Assembly (NCBI GenBank): GCA_947500135.1
Contig: CANMQX010000007.1
Span: forward strand, 1-64,000
Length of the DNA: 64,000 nt
DNA from: an uncultured Paracoccaceae bacterium
Lineage (GTDB): Bacteria; Pseudomonadota; Alphaproteobacteria; Rhodobacterales; Rhodobacteraceae
Direction of reading: 5' to 3'
Under the pieces are notes generated by a model that had not been told where the DNA came from, searched no databases, and saw nothing but the letters and a program-made list of their open reading frames with translations. Position 1 is the stretch's first letter. The number at the start of each line of letters is the position of its first letter. Positions 56,379-64,000 of the stretch are shown here, piece after piece. Position numbers and translations under genes: made by a program.

Positions 56379-56976
56379 AACAGGCTTTCAGCTTGGCGAA
56401 TGCATCGGCACGATGGCTGATCTTGTTCTTTTCCCAACGATCCATCTCACCAAAGGTCGTGTCATAGCCATCCGGTTGGAAGATCGGGTCATAGCCATGG
56501 CCCTGATCACCGCGCATCGGCCAGACGATCTGGCCCGGCATCACGCCGGGAAACACCTCGTCATGACCATCCGGCCAGGCCAGCACCAATGTGCAGCAAA
56601 ACCGGGCCACGCGGGGGGATGGGGCATTCACCGCCTGCAATTCCGCCCAGGCGCGCTGCATCGCCATCACAAAATCACGGCCATCCGGGGTTTCTGCCCA
56701 ATCAGCCGTATAAACGCCTGGCGCGCCACCCAACCCGTCAATCTCAATCCCGCTATCATCCGCCAATGCAGGCAGGCCGGTGGCTTTTGCCGCCGCATGG
56801 GCCTTGATCCGGGCATTGCCAACAAATGTCGTCTCAGTCTCTTCCGGTTCGGGCAAACCGTGATCAGCATTCGACGTCAGGGTGACACCATAGGGGGACA
56901 AAAGATCGGCAATCTCTTCCAGCTTCCCCGTGTTATGGGTCGCCACAACCAGCCGATCACCGTCAAACCGGCGCAT
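56371..56976 (-). CDS. rdgB: RdgB/HAM1 non-canonical purine NTP pyrophosphatase
   Basis: The 201-residue enzyme removes XTP and ITP. ATHNTGKLEEI near 12, ADDSGIEIDGL near 72 and GYDPIFQPDGYD near 153 are the signatures. It shares TGATG with the rph stop. Confidence 0.95.
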   Translation of the reverse strand: MRRFDGDRLVVATHNTGKLEEIADLLSPYGVTLTSNADHGLPEPEETETTFVGNARIKAHAAAKATGLPALADDSGIEIDGLGGAPGVYTADWAETPDGRDFVMAMQRAWAELQAVNAPSPRVARFCCTLVLAWPDGHDEVFPGVMPGQIVWPMRGDQGHGYDPIFQPDGYDTTFGEMDRWEKNKISHRADAFAKLKACFG

Positions 56977-57683
56977 CAGGCGACAGCAGCCAATTGGGCA
57001 GCGGTTAGTTCAGCCACACCCTTTTCCGCCAAATCCAACAAGCCATCCATCTGCGCACGGCTAAACACGGACCCTTCGGCAGACATCTGCACTTCAATCA
57101 GCTTGCCGCCTGTCATGACAAAATTGCCGTCAACACCGGCCTCGCTATCTTCCGGATAATCCAGATCCAGCACTTCTTGCCCCGCATAAATCCCGCATGA
57201 AATGGCGGCCACCGGATCAACCAGCGGATCAGACACCACATCACCAGCCTTCATCAGCTTTTGCACCGCCAGCTTCAGCGCTACCCAACCGCCGGTAATC
57301 GACGCGCAACGGGTGCCACCATCCGCCTGGATGACATCACAATCCACGACAATCTGACGCTCACCTAAAGCAACGCGATCCACGCCGGCGCGCAGCGACC
57401 GACCGATCAGGCGCTGAATTTCCTGCGTGCGGCCCGATTGACCATTCTTGGCCTCGCGGCGCATGCGGGTATTCGTCGCACGGGGCAGCATGCCATATTC
57501 GGCAGTCACCCAGCCAAGGCCGGAATTCTTCAAAAACGGGGGCACGCGCTCATCAATCGTGGCCGTACACAAAACATGTGTATTGCCACATTTGATCAGG
57601 CAGGAGCCTTCGGCATGCATCGTAACGCCGGTTTCAATGGAAATTTCGCGCATTTCATTCGTCTGACGGCCAGATGGGCGCAT
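56976..57683 (-). CDS. rph: RNase PH
   Basis: The 235-residue phosphorolytic exonuclease trims tRNA 3' ends. RPSGR at 2-6, [12 protein letters not shown] near 38 and GRSLRAGVD near 90 (phosphate site) are present. The ATG at 57683 is the normal start; a frame reaching 58004 is spurious and antisense to hrcA. It is divergent from hrcA. Confidence 0.96.
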   Translation of the reverse strand: MRPSGRQTNEMREISIETGVTMHAEGSCLIKCGNTHVLCTATIDERVPPFLKNSGLGWVTAEYGMLPRATNTRMRREAKNGQSGRTQEIQRLIGRSLRAGVDRVALGERQIVVDCDVIQADGGTRCASITGGWVALKLAVQKLMKAGDVVSDPLVDPVAAISCGIYAGQEVLDLDYPEDSEAGVDGNFVMTGGKLIEVQMSAEGSVFSRAQMDGLLDLAEKGVAELTAAQLAAVA

Positions 57684-57746
57684 GGGATCACTCCTGTTAA
57701 TGTTTGCGCCTCCGATACGCTGATGCACTGCGAAATCCAACCCCGA

Positions 57747-57774
57747 TTGACGCCGCCGCAACTTTGGCTTTAAT
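57747..57774 (+). promoter_or_regulatory. Possible promoter of hrcA-grpE
   Basis: TTGACG (57747-57752) and TTTAAT (57769-57774) are 16 bases apart, close to a sigma-70 promoter, with hrcA starting about 27 bases downstream. No CIRCE repeat (TTAGCACTC-N9-GAGTGCTAA) was seen here. Confidence 0.4.
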
Positions 57775-57800
57775 TGGCCCGCCCTGACCCCGTGGATACC

Positions 57801-58865
57801 ATGAACGACCAGACGCCCAACATCGAAGAGATGAATGACCGCTCGCGCGAGGTTTTTCGGCGGGTTGTCGAAGGATATCTGGAAAGCGGTGCGCCCGTCG
57901 GGTCCCGGACGCTGACCCGCACCCTGTCGGAAAAGGTCAGCGCGGCGACGATCCGCAATGTGATGCAGGATCTGGAATATCTGGGGCTGCTCGACAGCCC
58001 GCATATCAGCGCGGGTCGGATACCTACCCAGCTTGGACTGCGGATGTTCGTTGATGGGCTGCTAGAGGTGGGCGATCTGGGCGGTGAAGACCGCGAAATC
58101 ATCGACCGGACGCTGGGATCAGATGATCAGGACGTGACAACCGTGCTCGATCAGGTCGGACAGGCGCTGTCCGGCGTGACCCAAGGGGCCAGCCTCGTCC
58201 TAACGCCCAAACACGAAGCGCCGATCAAACATATCGAATTTGTGTCGCTGTCACGGGAAAAGGCGCTTGTCGTGCTGGTCTTTGCCGACGGGCATGTGGA
58301 AAACCGGATTTTCACGCCGCCACCCGGCCAAACCCCATCCTCCATGCGTGAGGCGGCGAATTTCCTTAATGCCATCGGGGCGGGGCACACGATTTCCGAA
58401 CTGGGCGATGTAATCAAACGCGAAATCGCAACCAGACGGCAGGAAATCGATGCGCTCGCCGCCGCGCTCGTCGAAAATGGCGTGGCGCTTTGGGAAAACG
58501 AAGGTGAGGCGACCGAACGGTTGATCGTGCGCGGGCGCGGCAACCTCTTGGCCGATAGCGAAGATGCGGTCGATCTAGAACGGATCAGAACCCTCTTTGA
58601 CGATCTGGAACGCAAGCGCGATATCGCCCAATTCCTCGATTTGGCCGAAGAAGGCGACGGCGTGCGCATTTTTATCGGCTCAGAGAACAAATTGTTTTCA
58701 CTTTCGGGTTCCTCTCTCGTCGTTTCCCCTTATATGAACGCCGACCGAAAGATTATTGGCGCCGTGGGCGTCATTGGTCCGACCCGACTGAATTACGGGC
58801 GGATCGTCCCGATTGTGAACTACACCGCACAGCTGGTGGGCAAGATGATTGCCGACCGCTCATGA
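57801..58865 (+). CDS. hrcA: HrcA heat-shock repressor
   Basis: The 354-residue repressor of groE (and often dnaK) binds CIRCE. It has the N-terminal winged helix ([19 protein letters not shown] near 43, [12 protein letters not shown] near 64) and the GAF-like C-terminal domain ([17 protein letters not shown] near the end). The ATG at 57801 is preferred over a TTG at 57774. grpE follows 11 bases later. Confidence 0.95.
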   Translation: MNDQTPNIEEMNDRSREVFRRVVEGYLESGAPVGSRTLTRTLSEKVSAATIRNVMQDLEYLGLLDSPHISAGRIPTQLGLRMFVDGLLEVGDLGGEDREIIDRTLGSDDQDVTTVLDQVGQALSGVTQGASLVLTPKHEAPIKHIEFVSLSREKALVVLVFADGHVENRIFTPPPGQTPSSMREAANFLNAIGAGHTISELGDVIKREIATRRQEIDALAAALVENGVALWENEGEATERLIVRGRGNLLADSEDAVDLERIRTLFDDLERKRDIAQFLDLAEEGDGVRIFIGSENKLFSLSGSSLVVSPYMNADRKIIGAVGVIGPTRLNYGRIVPIVNYTAQLVGKMIADRS

Positions 58866-58875
58866 CAGGAAATAA

Positions 58876-59436
58876 ATGATGTCCGAAAAAGAAGAAGAGC
58901 TGCAATCGCTCGACGAACTCGCCGCCGAAGGTGATGAGCCCGATTTTGATCAGGCAAATGCCAGCTACGATGAAATCGAAGCCCTGCGCGCCGAACGTGA
59001 CGATTTCCGCGACAAATTTCTGCGCGCACTGGCCGATGCGGAGAATATGCGCAAACGGGCAGACCGTGACCGGCGCGAGGCTGAAAACTACGGCGGCTCC
59101 AAACTGGCCCGCGATCTTCTGCCTGTCTTTGATAACATGAGCCGCGCGCTATCTTCCGCCAAGGAAGGTGATGAAAAAGTGCCAGACGCCCTGCTTGAAG
59201 GGATCGAACTGACGATGCGCGAGCTCCTCAACGTGTTCAAGAAACACGGGATCGAACCGATCCAGCCCGAGATTGGCGAAAAATTCGATCCCAAACAACA
59301 CGAAGCCATGTTCGAGGCACCATTGCCCGGTACCAAAGCAGGCGAGATCATTCAAATCTCCACGACGGGCTTCATGCTGCATGACCGGTTGCTGCGCCCC
59401 GCGCAGGTTGGGGTGTCATCAACACCGGCCTCATGA
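58876..59436 (+). CDS. grpE: GrpE nucleotide-exchange factor
   Basis: The 186-residue cochaperone has an acidic N-terminal arm, a long coiled coil (YDEIEALRAERDDFRDKFLR near 38, RKRADRDRREA near 65) and the C-terminal beta domain (KFDPKQHEAMFE near 138). It resets DnaK. It starts 11 bases after hrcA and overlaps the next gene by four. Confidence 0.96.
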   Translation: MMSEKEEELQSLDELAAEGDEPDFDQANASYDEIEALRAERDDFRDKFLRALADAENMRKRADRDRREAENYGGSKLARDLLPVFDNMSRALSSAKEGDEKVPDALLEGIELTMRELLNVFKKHGIEPIQPEIGEKFDPKQHEAMFEAPLPGTKAGEIIQISTTGFMLHDRLLRPAQVGVSSTPAS

Positions 59437-60533
59437 TCAAAACGATCAAAGCAGGGGCATTGCTCCTGCTTTTTTCGGTCTGCGCCGCTTTCGCGCAAAC
59501 CTTCCCCGAAGATCGTGATTTCTTCGTCAATGATTATGCGGATCTTCTGACCGACGCGCAGGAACGGGATCTGCGTGAAACATTAGAAGCCTTCTATGAT
59601 GCCCGACAGGTTGAATTCACGGTCCTGACAATCGATCAGATGTCCGACTACGGCCATCAAGGCAGCATCGAAAGCTTCGCAACCGACCTTTTCAACACAT
59701 GGGGCATCGGTGATGCCCAGCGCAATGATGGGCTTTTGTTGCTTGTCTCGCATCTGGACCGTGAATTGCGGGTCGAGGTTGGGGCAGGCTATGGCGATAC
59801 GCTTGATGGTCCCATGCAACGCGTCATCAACAAGAAAATCGTGCCGTACTTTCGGCTGGATGATTACCCCAAAGGGATCGCCGCCGGGATCGATGAAATC
59901 ATTTATCAGGTCGCCGGGCGCTACCCCGGTGAACACGATCTGTCATGGTTCAACCACGCCCGGAACCAGATCAAGCGGGGGTTCAGTAGTGTCATTTCCC
60001 TCCTCGGCGCATGGCTGTTGCTTCTGATCATTCCGCTCATCCCTTTTGGCCGCCGTTGGTACAAGCACTGGCAGCGGAACCATGCCCGCAAATGCCCCGT
60101 CGACGGATCACGGATGCGTCGTTACCTCGAAGAAACCGAGGATGAAAAACTCTCACCCGGCCAGCAGATGGAAGAACGGCTAAAATCCGTGGACCATGAT
60201 GTCTGGTATTGCGACCAATGCGACCACATCACCATCACATCCTACCCCACCAGGCAAAAGATCTACGGCGCATGTCACAATTGCAATCATCGCACGCTTG
60301 AAGGGCGCAGTCTGGTCACCGCCATGCCATCAACAACACAATCGGGCGAAAGAACGATCACCTGGACCTGTCATAACTGTAACGACGTGAACGTGGAACA
60401 CCGGGTCATTCCCGTCACCCGCGCCCGGTCTTCATCTTCGTCCAGCAGTTCATCGCGATCCTCGTCTTCATCTCGTTCACGATCCCGAGGTGGCGGCCGA
60501 TCCAGTGGCGGTGGGGCCAGCGGCAAGTGGTAG
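59433..60533 (+). CDS. TPM-domain membrane protein with zinc ribbons and Ser/Arg tail
   Basis: The 366-residue protein begins with a signal peptide (residues 1-22) and a periplasmic TPM domain (residues 28-160; FVNDYADLL, GVGYGD-type turn VGAGYGDTLDG). One membrane helix follows at about 190-208. The cytoplasmic part has four Cys pairs in zinc-ribbon order (CPVDG, CDQC, CHNC, CHNC) and ends in a low-complexity Ser/Arg/Gly tail of about 37 residues. TPM proteins are linked to photosystem repair or phosphatase activity in other groups; the bacterial role is open. ATGA overlap couples it to grpE. Confidence 0.85.
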   Translation: MIKTIKAGALLLLFSVCAAFAQTFPEDRDFFVNDYADLLTDAQERDLRETLEAFYDARQVEFTVLTIDQMSDYGHQGSIESFATDLFNTWGIGDAQRNDGLLLLVSHLDRELRVEVGAGYGDTLDGPMQRVINKKIVPYFRLDDYPKGIAAGIDEIIYQVAGRYPGEHDLSWFNHARNQIKRGFSSVISLLGAWLLLLIIPLIPFGRRWYKHWQRNHARKCPVDGSRMRRYLEETEDEKLSPGQQMEERLKSVDHDVWYCDQCDHITITSYPTRQKIYGACHNCNHRTLEGRSLVTAMPSTTQSGERTITWTCHNCNDVNVEHRVIPVTRARSSSSSSSSSRSSSSSRSRSRGGGRSSGGGASGKW

Positions 60534-60607
60534 GATGGGTGATATGCCTGACCAATTCCTTGCTTAACCGCACGCTGGCTTAATCGCGCAAAACGCCGCG
60601 CAGGGGT

Positions 60608-60645
60608 CCGACGCTTTGCCGACGTCGCGCCGACGCTCTGCCGAC
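60608..60645 (+). repeat. Two-copy 16-bp direct repeat
   Basis: CCGACGCTTTGCCGAC (60608-60623) and CCGACGCTCTGCCGAC (60630-60645) differ at one base and lie 22 bp apart, in the 200-bp gap between the TPM gene and mutS. No gene is seen in this gap. Confidence 0.5.
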
Positions 60646-60733
60646 TGGGCAAATCTCAACAAAATATGGCGTTAACCTGTGATTCGCCGCCTTTGGCGAA
60701 AACCACCGTTCGGTCGGGGGTCACGCAACAGCC

Positions 60734-63361
60734 TCAACCGTCCCCTAAAAGATCTCGCAGTTCGTAAACCAGCTCCAACGCCGCCTTCGGCGTCAGCTCA
60801 TCCGGCAGCACCTCTTTCAGGCGTGTTTCAACCTCGGAATCCTTTGTTTTTAACGGCGCGGGGGCAGGCGTGGCGGAAAAAAGCGGCAGATCATCTATGA
60901 TCGCCTTCTGGGCACCGCCGCCCTCACGTTCCCCTTTTTCCAAGGCCTCCAAAACCACCTTGGCCCGTTCAACAACGACGGGTGGTAAACCAGCCAAACG
61001 GGCGACCTGCACGCCATAGCTACGATCCGCCGTGCCGCGCTTGACCTCATGCAGGAAAATAACATCGCCATCCCATTCCTTCACAGAAACAGTAGCGTTT
61101 TCAATACCTTGCAATTTCGCTGACAGTGCGGTCATCTCGTGATAATGGGTGGCAAACAAGGCGCGACAGCGGTTCACATCATGCAAATGCTCTAACGTGG
61201 CCCAGGCAATCGACAAGCCGTCATAGGTCGCCGTCCCGCGCCCAATCTCATCCAGAATAACCAGCGCCCGATCATCCGCTTGGTTCAAGATCGCCGCTGT
61301 TTCGACCATCTCAACCATGAATGTGGATCGGCCCCGCGCCAGATCGTCCGACGCCCCTACGCGGCTGAAAATCTGGCTGACAACGCCGATATGCGCGGCC
61401 TCTGCGGGGACATAACTGCCCATCTGCGCCAAAATCGCCAGTAGCGCATTTTGCCGTAAAAACGTGGACTTACCCGCCATATTCGGCCCGGTCAGCAACC
61501 AGATCGGTGCTTCGGTCAGCTCGCAATCATTGGCGATAAACGGCGCGCCATCTTTCTGCAAGGCAGCCTCAACAACCGGATGACGACCACCTGAAATTTC
61601 AAACGTGCGACTATCGTCGATCTTGGGACGGGTCCAGTTTTCGGTGACCGCCAGATGCGCCATGGATGCCGCCAAATCAATCTCGGCCAGCGCCCGCGCC
61701 AGCGCGCCCAGCGGACCGGCCTCAGCCACGATTGCCTTTGTCAGGCTGGCATATAGCGTCTTCTCAATCTCCAGCGCCCGACCGCCCGCATTCAAAATCC
61801 GGGTCTCGATTTCGGACAGCTCGACGGTCGTAAACCGCACCTGATTTGCCGTGGTTTGACGATGGATAAACCGGTCGTCAGCCATCATCTTTTCCGCATG
61901 GGTGGCGGTCGTTTCGATGAAGTAACCCAGCACATTATTATGCTTGATTTTCAGTGACGTAACGCCTGACAGCTCCACATATTGCGCCTGCATTCCGGCA
62001 ATAACGGAGCGGCCTTCATCGCGCAATTTGCGCACTTCATCCAGTTCGCCATCGTAGCCCGGCGCCATGAACCCGCCGTCGCGGGCGAGCAATGGCGGCT
62101 CGGCTACCAAGGCGTCATCCAACAGCCCCAGCAGGTCATCATGCCCGGTCAGATCGCCCGCTGCACTCGCCAGCAAATCAGGCATCTCATCCGGCAAGAC
62201 CCCGGCCAAGGCCACAGCTTGCCCCAGTGTATTGCGAATAGCCGCCATATCCCGTGGGCCACCACGATCCAGCGCGAGACGTGACAAGGCACGATCCAGA
62301 TCATGAACCCCGCGCAACTGATCGCGAATATCCGCCGTCAGCCTGTTCTGCTCAACCAGAAACGCGACCGCATCCTGACGACCCGCGATCACTGACAAGG
62401 TGCAGGATGGGGACGCCAATCGCCGATCCAACAGTCGGGCACCACCAGCGGTGACGCTTCGATCAATGCAATGCAGCAAGGACCCCTGACGCCCCCCGCC
62501 CATGGCTTGCGTCAGCTCCAATGATTTGCGGGTTGCGGCATCAATCTGCATCGCCACCGATTGCCCCTCCAGCACCGGCGAACGCAACAGGGGCAAGTTA
62601 CCTTTCTGTGTGATCTCCAGATATTCGGCCACCGCAGACATGGCAGCGACCTCGGCCCGGCCAAAGCCGCCAAACGCATCCAGTGACCCAACTTTATATA
62701 GCGAACACAGGCGTTTTTCGCCTGCCGTGCTATCAAAAGCGGCAGCACCCAACGTGGTCAGGGTGGCACCGGCCTCAGCGACGGTATCAGCCCAATCCGC
62801 CTCTGATCCATCCACAACGATGACCTCTCGTGGGGTCAGTCGGGCCAGTTCAGGGCCCAAAGCGGCACCGGCGCAACGCATCACATGAAACGCCCCGGTT
62901 GAGATATCGACCCAAGCCAGTGCGCCTTCATCGCGGACGACATGAAAGGCCGCTAGAAAGTTATGCCGGCGCGCATCCAGCAGTGAATCTTCGGTCAATG
63001 TGCCGGGTGTGACCAGCCGGACGACCTCGCGCTTGACCACCGCCTTATAGCCGCGCTTTTTCGCCTCTGCCGGGCTTTCCATCTGTTCGCATACAGCCAC
63101 GCGAAACCCCTTGCGGATCAGGGTCAGAAAGTACCCTTCGGCGGCATGATGGGGGACACCGCACATTGGGATATCCTGATCATCATGCTTGCCACGTTTC
63201 GTCAGGGCGATATCCAACGCCTCCGCCGCGGCCACCGCATCGTCAAAAAACATCTCGTAAAAATCGCCCATCCGATAGAATAGCAAAGCATCCGGATATT
63301 GCGCCTTGATCTCAAGATATTGCGCCATCATGGGCGTGACAGTGGCTTTTGTAGTGCTCAT
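60734..63361 (-). CDS. mutS: DNA mismatch repair ATPase MutS
   Basis: The 875-residue protein recognises mismatches and recruits MutL. The mismatch-binding [11 protein letters not shown] is near residue 25 (Phe-X-Glu), the ATPase Walker [10 protein letters not shown] near 625, Walker [17 protein letters not shown] near 700, and the ATHYHE motif near 735. The start ATG at 63361 fits the family. It is divergent from the malic enzyme gene. Confidence 0.96.
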   Translation of the reverse strand: MSTTKATVTPMMAQYLEIKAQYPDALLFYRMGDFYEMFFDDAVAAAEALDIALTKRGKHDDQDIPMCGVPHHAAEGYFLTLIRKGFRVAVCEQMESPAEAKKRGYKAVVKREVVRLVTPGTLTEDSLLDARRHNFLAAFHVVRDEGALAWVDISTGAFHVMRCAGAALGPELARLTPREVIVVDGSEADWADTVAEAGATLTTLGAAAFDSTAGEKRLCSLYKVGSLDAFGGFGRAEVAAMSAVAEYLEITQKGNLPLLRSPVLEGQSVAMQIDAATRKSLELTQAMGGGRQGSLLHCIDRSVTAGGARLLDRRLASPSCTLSVIAGRQDAVAFLVEQNRLTADIRDQLRGVHDLDRALSRLALDRGGPRDMAAIRNTLGQAVALAGVLPDEMPDLLASAAGDLTGHDDLLGLLDDALVAEPPLLARDGGFMAPGYDGELDEVRKLRDEGRSVIAGMQAQYVELSGVTSLKIKHNNVLGYFIETTATHAEKMMADDRFIHRQTTANQVRFTTVELSEIETRILNAGGRALEIEKTLYASLTKAIVAEAGPLGALARALAEIDLAASMAHLAVTENWTRPKIDDSRTFEISGGRHPVVEAALQKDGAPFIANDCELTEAPIWLLTGPNMAGKSTFLRQNALLAILAQMGSYVPAEAAHIGVVSQIFSRVGASDDLARGRSTFMVEMVETAAILNQADDRALVILDEIGRGTATYDGLSIAWATLEHLHDVNRCRALFATHYHEMTALSAKLQGIENATVSVKEWDGDVIFLHEVKRGTADRSYGVQVARLAGLPPVVVERAKVVLEALEKGEREGGGAQKAIIDDLPLFSATPAPAPLKTKDSEVETRLKEVLPDELTPKAALELVYELRDLLGDG

Positions 63362-63484
63362 GCATCCCCCGGGATCATCAGCCGCACATTAACAGCCCAT
63401 GTTTGCGGCGAAACCCCGAAATCAACCCGTTGCAGCCCCATTCCAGAACCCGCTATGTCTTGTGGACTGAAACCGGGGGACAGC

Positions 63485-64000
63485 ATGGCCAAGAATAAAC
63501 TCACGCGCGAAGACGCATTGCAATTCCACATGCAGCCAAGCCCCGGCAAATGGGAAATCCAGGCGACTGTCCCGATGACAACCCAGCGCGACTTATCGCT
63601 GGCCTATTCCCCCGGCGTGGCGATCCCGTGCGAGGAAATCGCGGCTGATCCGTCCACCGCCTACGACTACACGAACAAAGGCAATCTGGTCGCTGTCATC
63701 TCAAACGGGACGGCGGTGCTCGGCCTTGGCAATCTGGGCGCGCTGGGCAGTAAGCCGGTAATGGAAGGGAAATCCGTTCTGTTCAAACGGTTCGCCGACG
63801 TGAACTCCATCGATATCGAATTGGACACAGAAGACCCTGACAAATTTATCGAGGCGGTGCGCCTGATGGGCCCGACCTTTGGTGGGATCAATCTGGAAGA
63901 TATCAAAGCGCCTGAATGCTTTATCATTGAACAGACGCTGAAAGAGCAGATGAACATCCCCGTGTTCCACGACGATCAGCACGGTACAGCAGTGATCTGC
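63485..64000 (+). CDS. maeB: NADP-dependent malic enzyme, 5' part
   Basis: The 172 codons to the window edge read as the start of a malate dehydrogenase (oxaloacetate-decarboxylating). Signatures are the Tyr-containing [11 protein letters not shown] near 39, [16 protein letters not shown] near 75, [10 protein letters not shown] near 100 and [14 protein letters not shown] near 135. It is the MaeB type, which in Proteobacteria usually carries a C-terminal phosphotransacetylase-like domain, out of view here. It supplies pyruvate and NADPH from malate, useful for growth on TCA-feeding substrates such as phenylacetate. A weak ribosome-binding site (GGGGGACAGC) precedes the ATG. Confidence 0.9.
   Translation, partial: MAKNKLTREDALQFHMQPSPGKWEIQATVPMTTQRDLSLAYSPGVAIPCEEIAADPSTAYDYTNKGNLVAVISNGTAVLGLGNLGALGSKPVMEGKSVLFKRFADVNSIDIELDTEDPDKFIEAVRLMGPTFGGINLEDIKAPECFIIEQTLKEQMNIPVFHDDQHGTAVIC

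Noticed and set aside
57684..57800. CIRCE element before hrcA
   Set aside because: No TTAGCACTC-N9-GAGTGCTAA or close variant was seen.
57683..58004. N-terminal extension of rph
   Set aside because: It would overlap the divergent hrcA gene; RNase PH starts with the RPSGR motif at 57683.
1..64000. CRISPR array or insertion sequence
   Set aside because: No regularly spaced identical repeats and no transposase frame were seen.

Overview
The window looks like chromosome from a Roseobacter-group alphaproteobacterium (Rhodobacteraceae). This is inferred from gene content and order: RegB/SenC/RegA redox control, the dnaQ-coaE-aroE-maf / hemJ-rho-mnmE-mnmG-rsmG-parA-parB neighbourhood, divergent rph/hrcA-grpE, and the tsaE-amgK-murU-addB-addA-trxA run. 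I cannot name a species from sequence alone.

Region 1 (1-1104) is accessory DNA: the end of a WD40-like gene, a possible 55-residue minus-strand gene, and a cluster of TGACC repeats. Region 2 (1105-9471) is an integrative element of about 8.3 kb inserted in the 3' half of a tRNA-Lys(TTT) gene. A 45-bp identical repeat marks both ends, and an 18-bp integrase-arm-like repeat lies just inside each end. It carries a tyrosine integrase, an unknown 286-residue protein, an AlpA-like excisionase/regulator, a 72-residue unknown, a Rep_trans-like replication protein, a one-polypeptide type ISP-like restriction-modification enzyme without a visible helicase, and a small coupled membrane protein. This is the best candidate for a poorly described system.

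Region 3 (9559-12278) holds dapF, mtaB and a glutathione transferase-like gene. Region 4 (12290-23205) is a phenylacetate degradation cluster: paaX and paaZ leftward, paaG-paaI-paaK-paaR rightward, and thiolase-paaABCDE leftward. It encodes CoA activation, ring epoxidation, isomerisation, ring opening and the last thiolysis. The hydratase (paaF) and dehydrogenase (paaH) are not here. Region 5 (23322-27702) is regA, senC and regB plus a PAS protein behind a perfect CtrA-type box.

Region 6 (27743-44729) is housekeeping: t6A synthesis, a peptidoglycan-recycling kinase/nucleotidyltransferase pair, AddAB recombination nuclease, thioredoxin, HslVU (its two genes separated by a DM13 and a DUF2157 gene), an MFS carrier, Smr, MltA, a Tim44-like protein, FxsA and SecB. 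Region 7 (44732-55214) looks like the origin/partition region. The AT-rich gap between maf and hemJ has a perfect DnaA box and several near matches, and two perfect parS sites lie in the starts of mnmG and rsmG, just before parA-parB. Region 8 (55221-64000) holds hemW, rdgB, rph, hrcA, grpE, a TPM-domain protein, mutS and the start of a malic enzyme gene that leaves the window.

Gene starts were chosen by eye from ribosome-binding sites, overlaps and family N-termini. No database search was run, so family names rest on recognised motifs and context.
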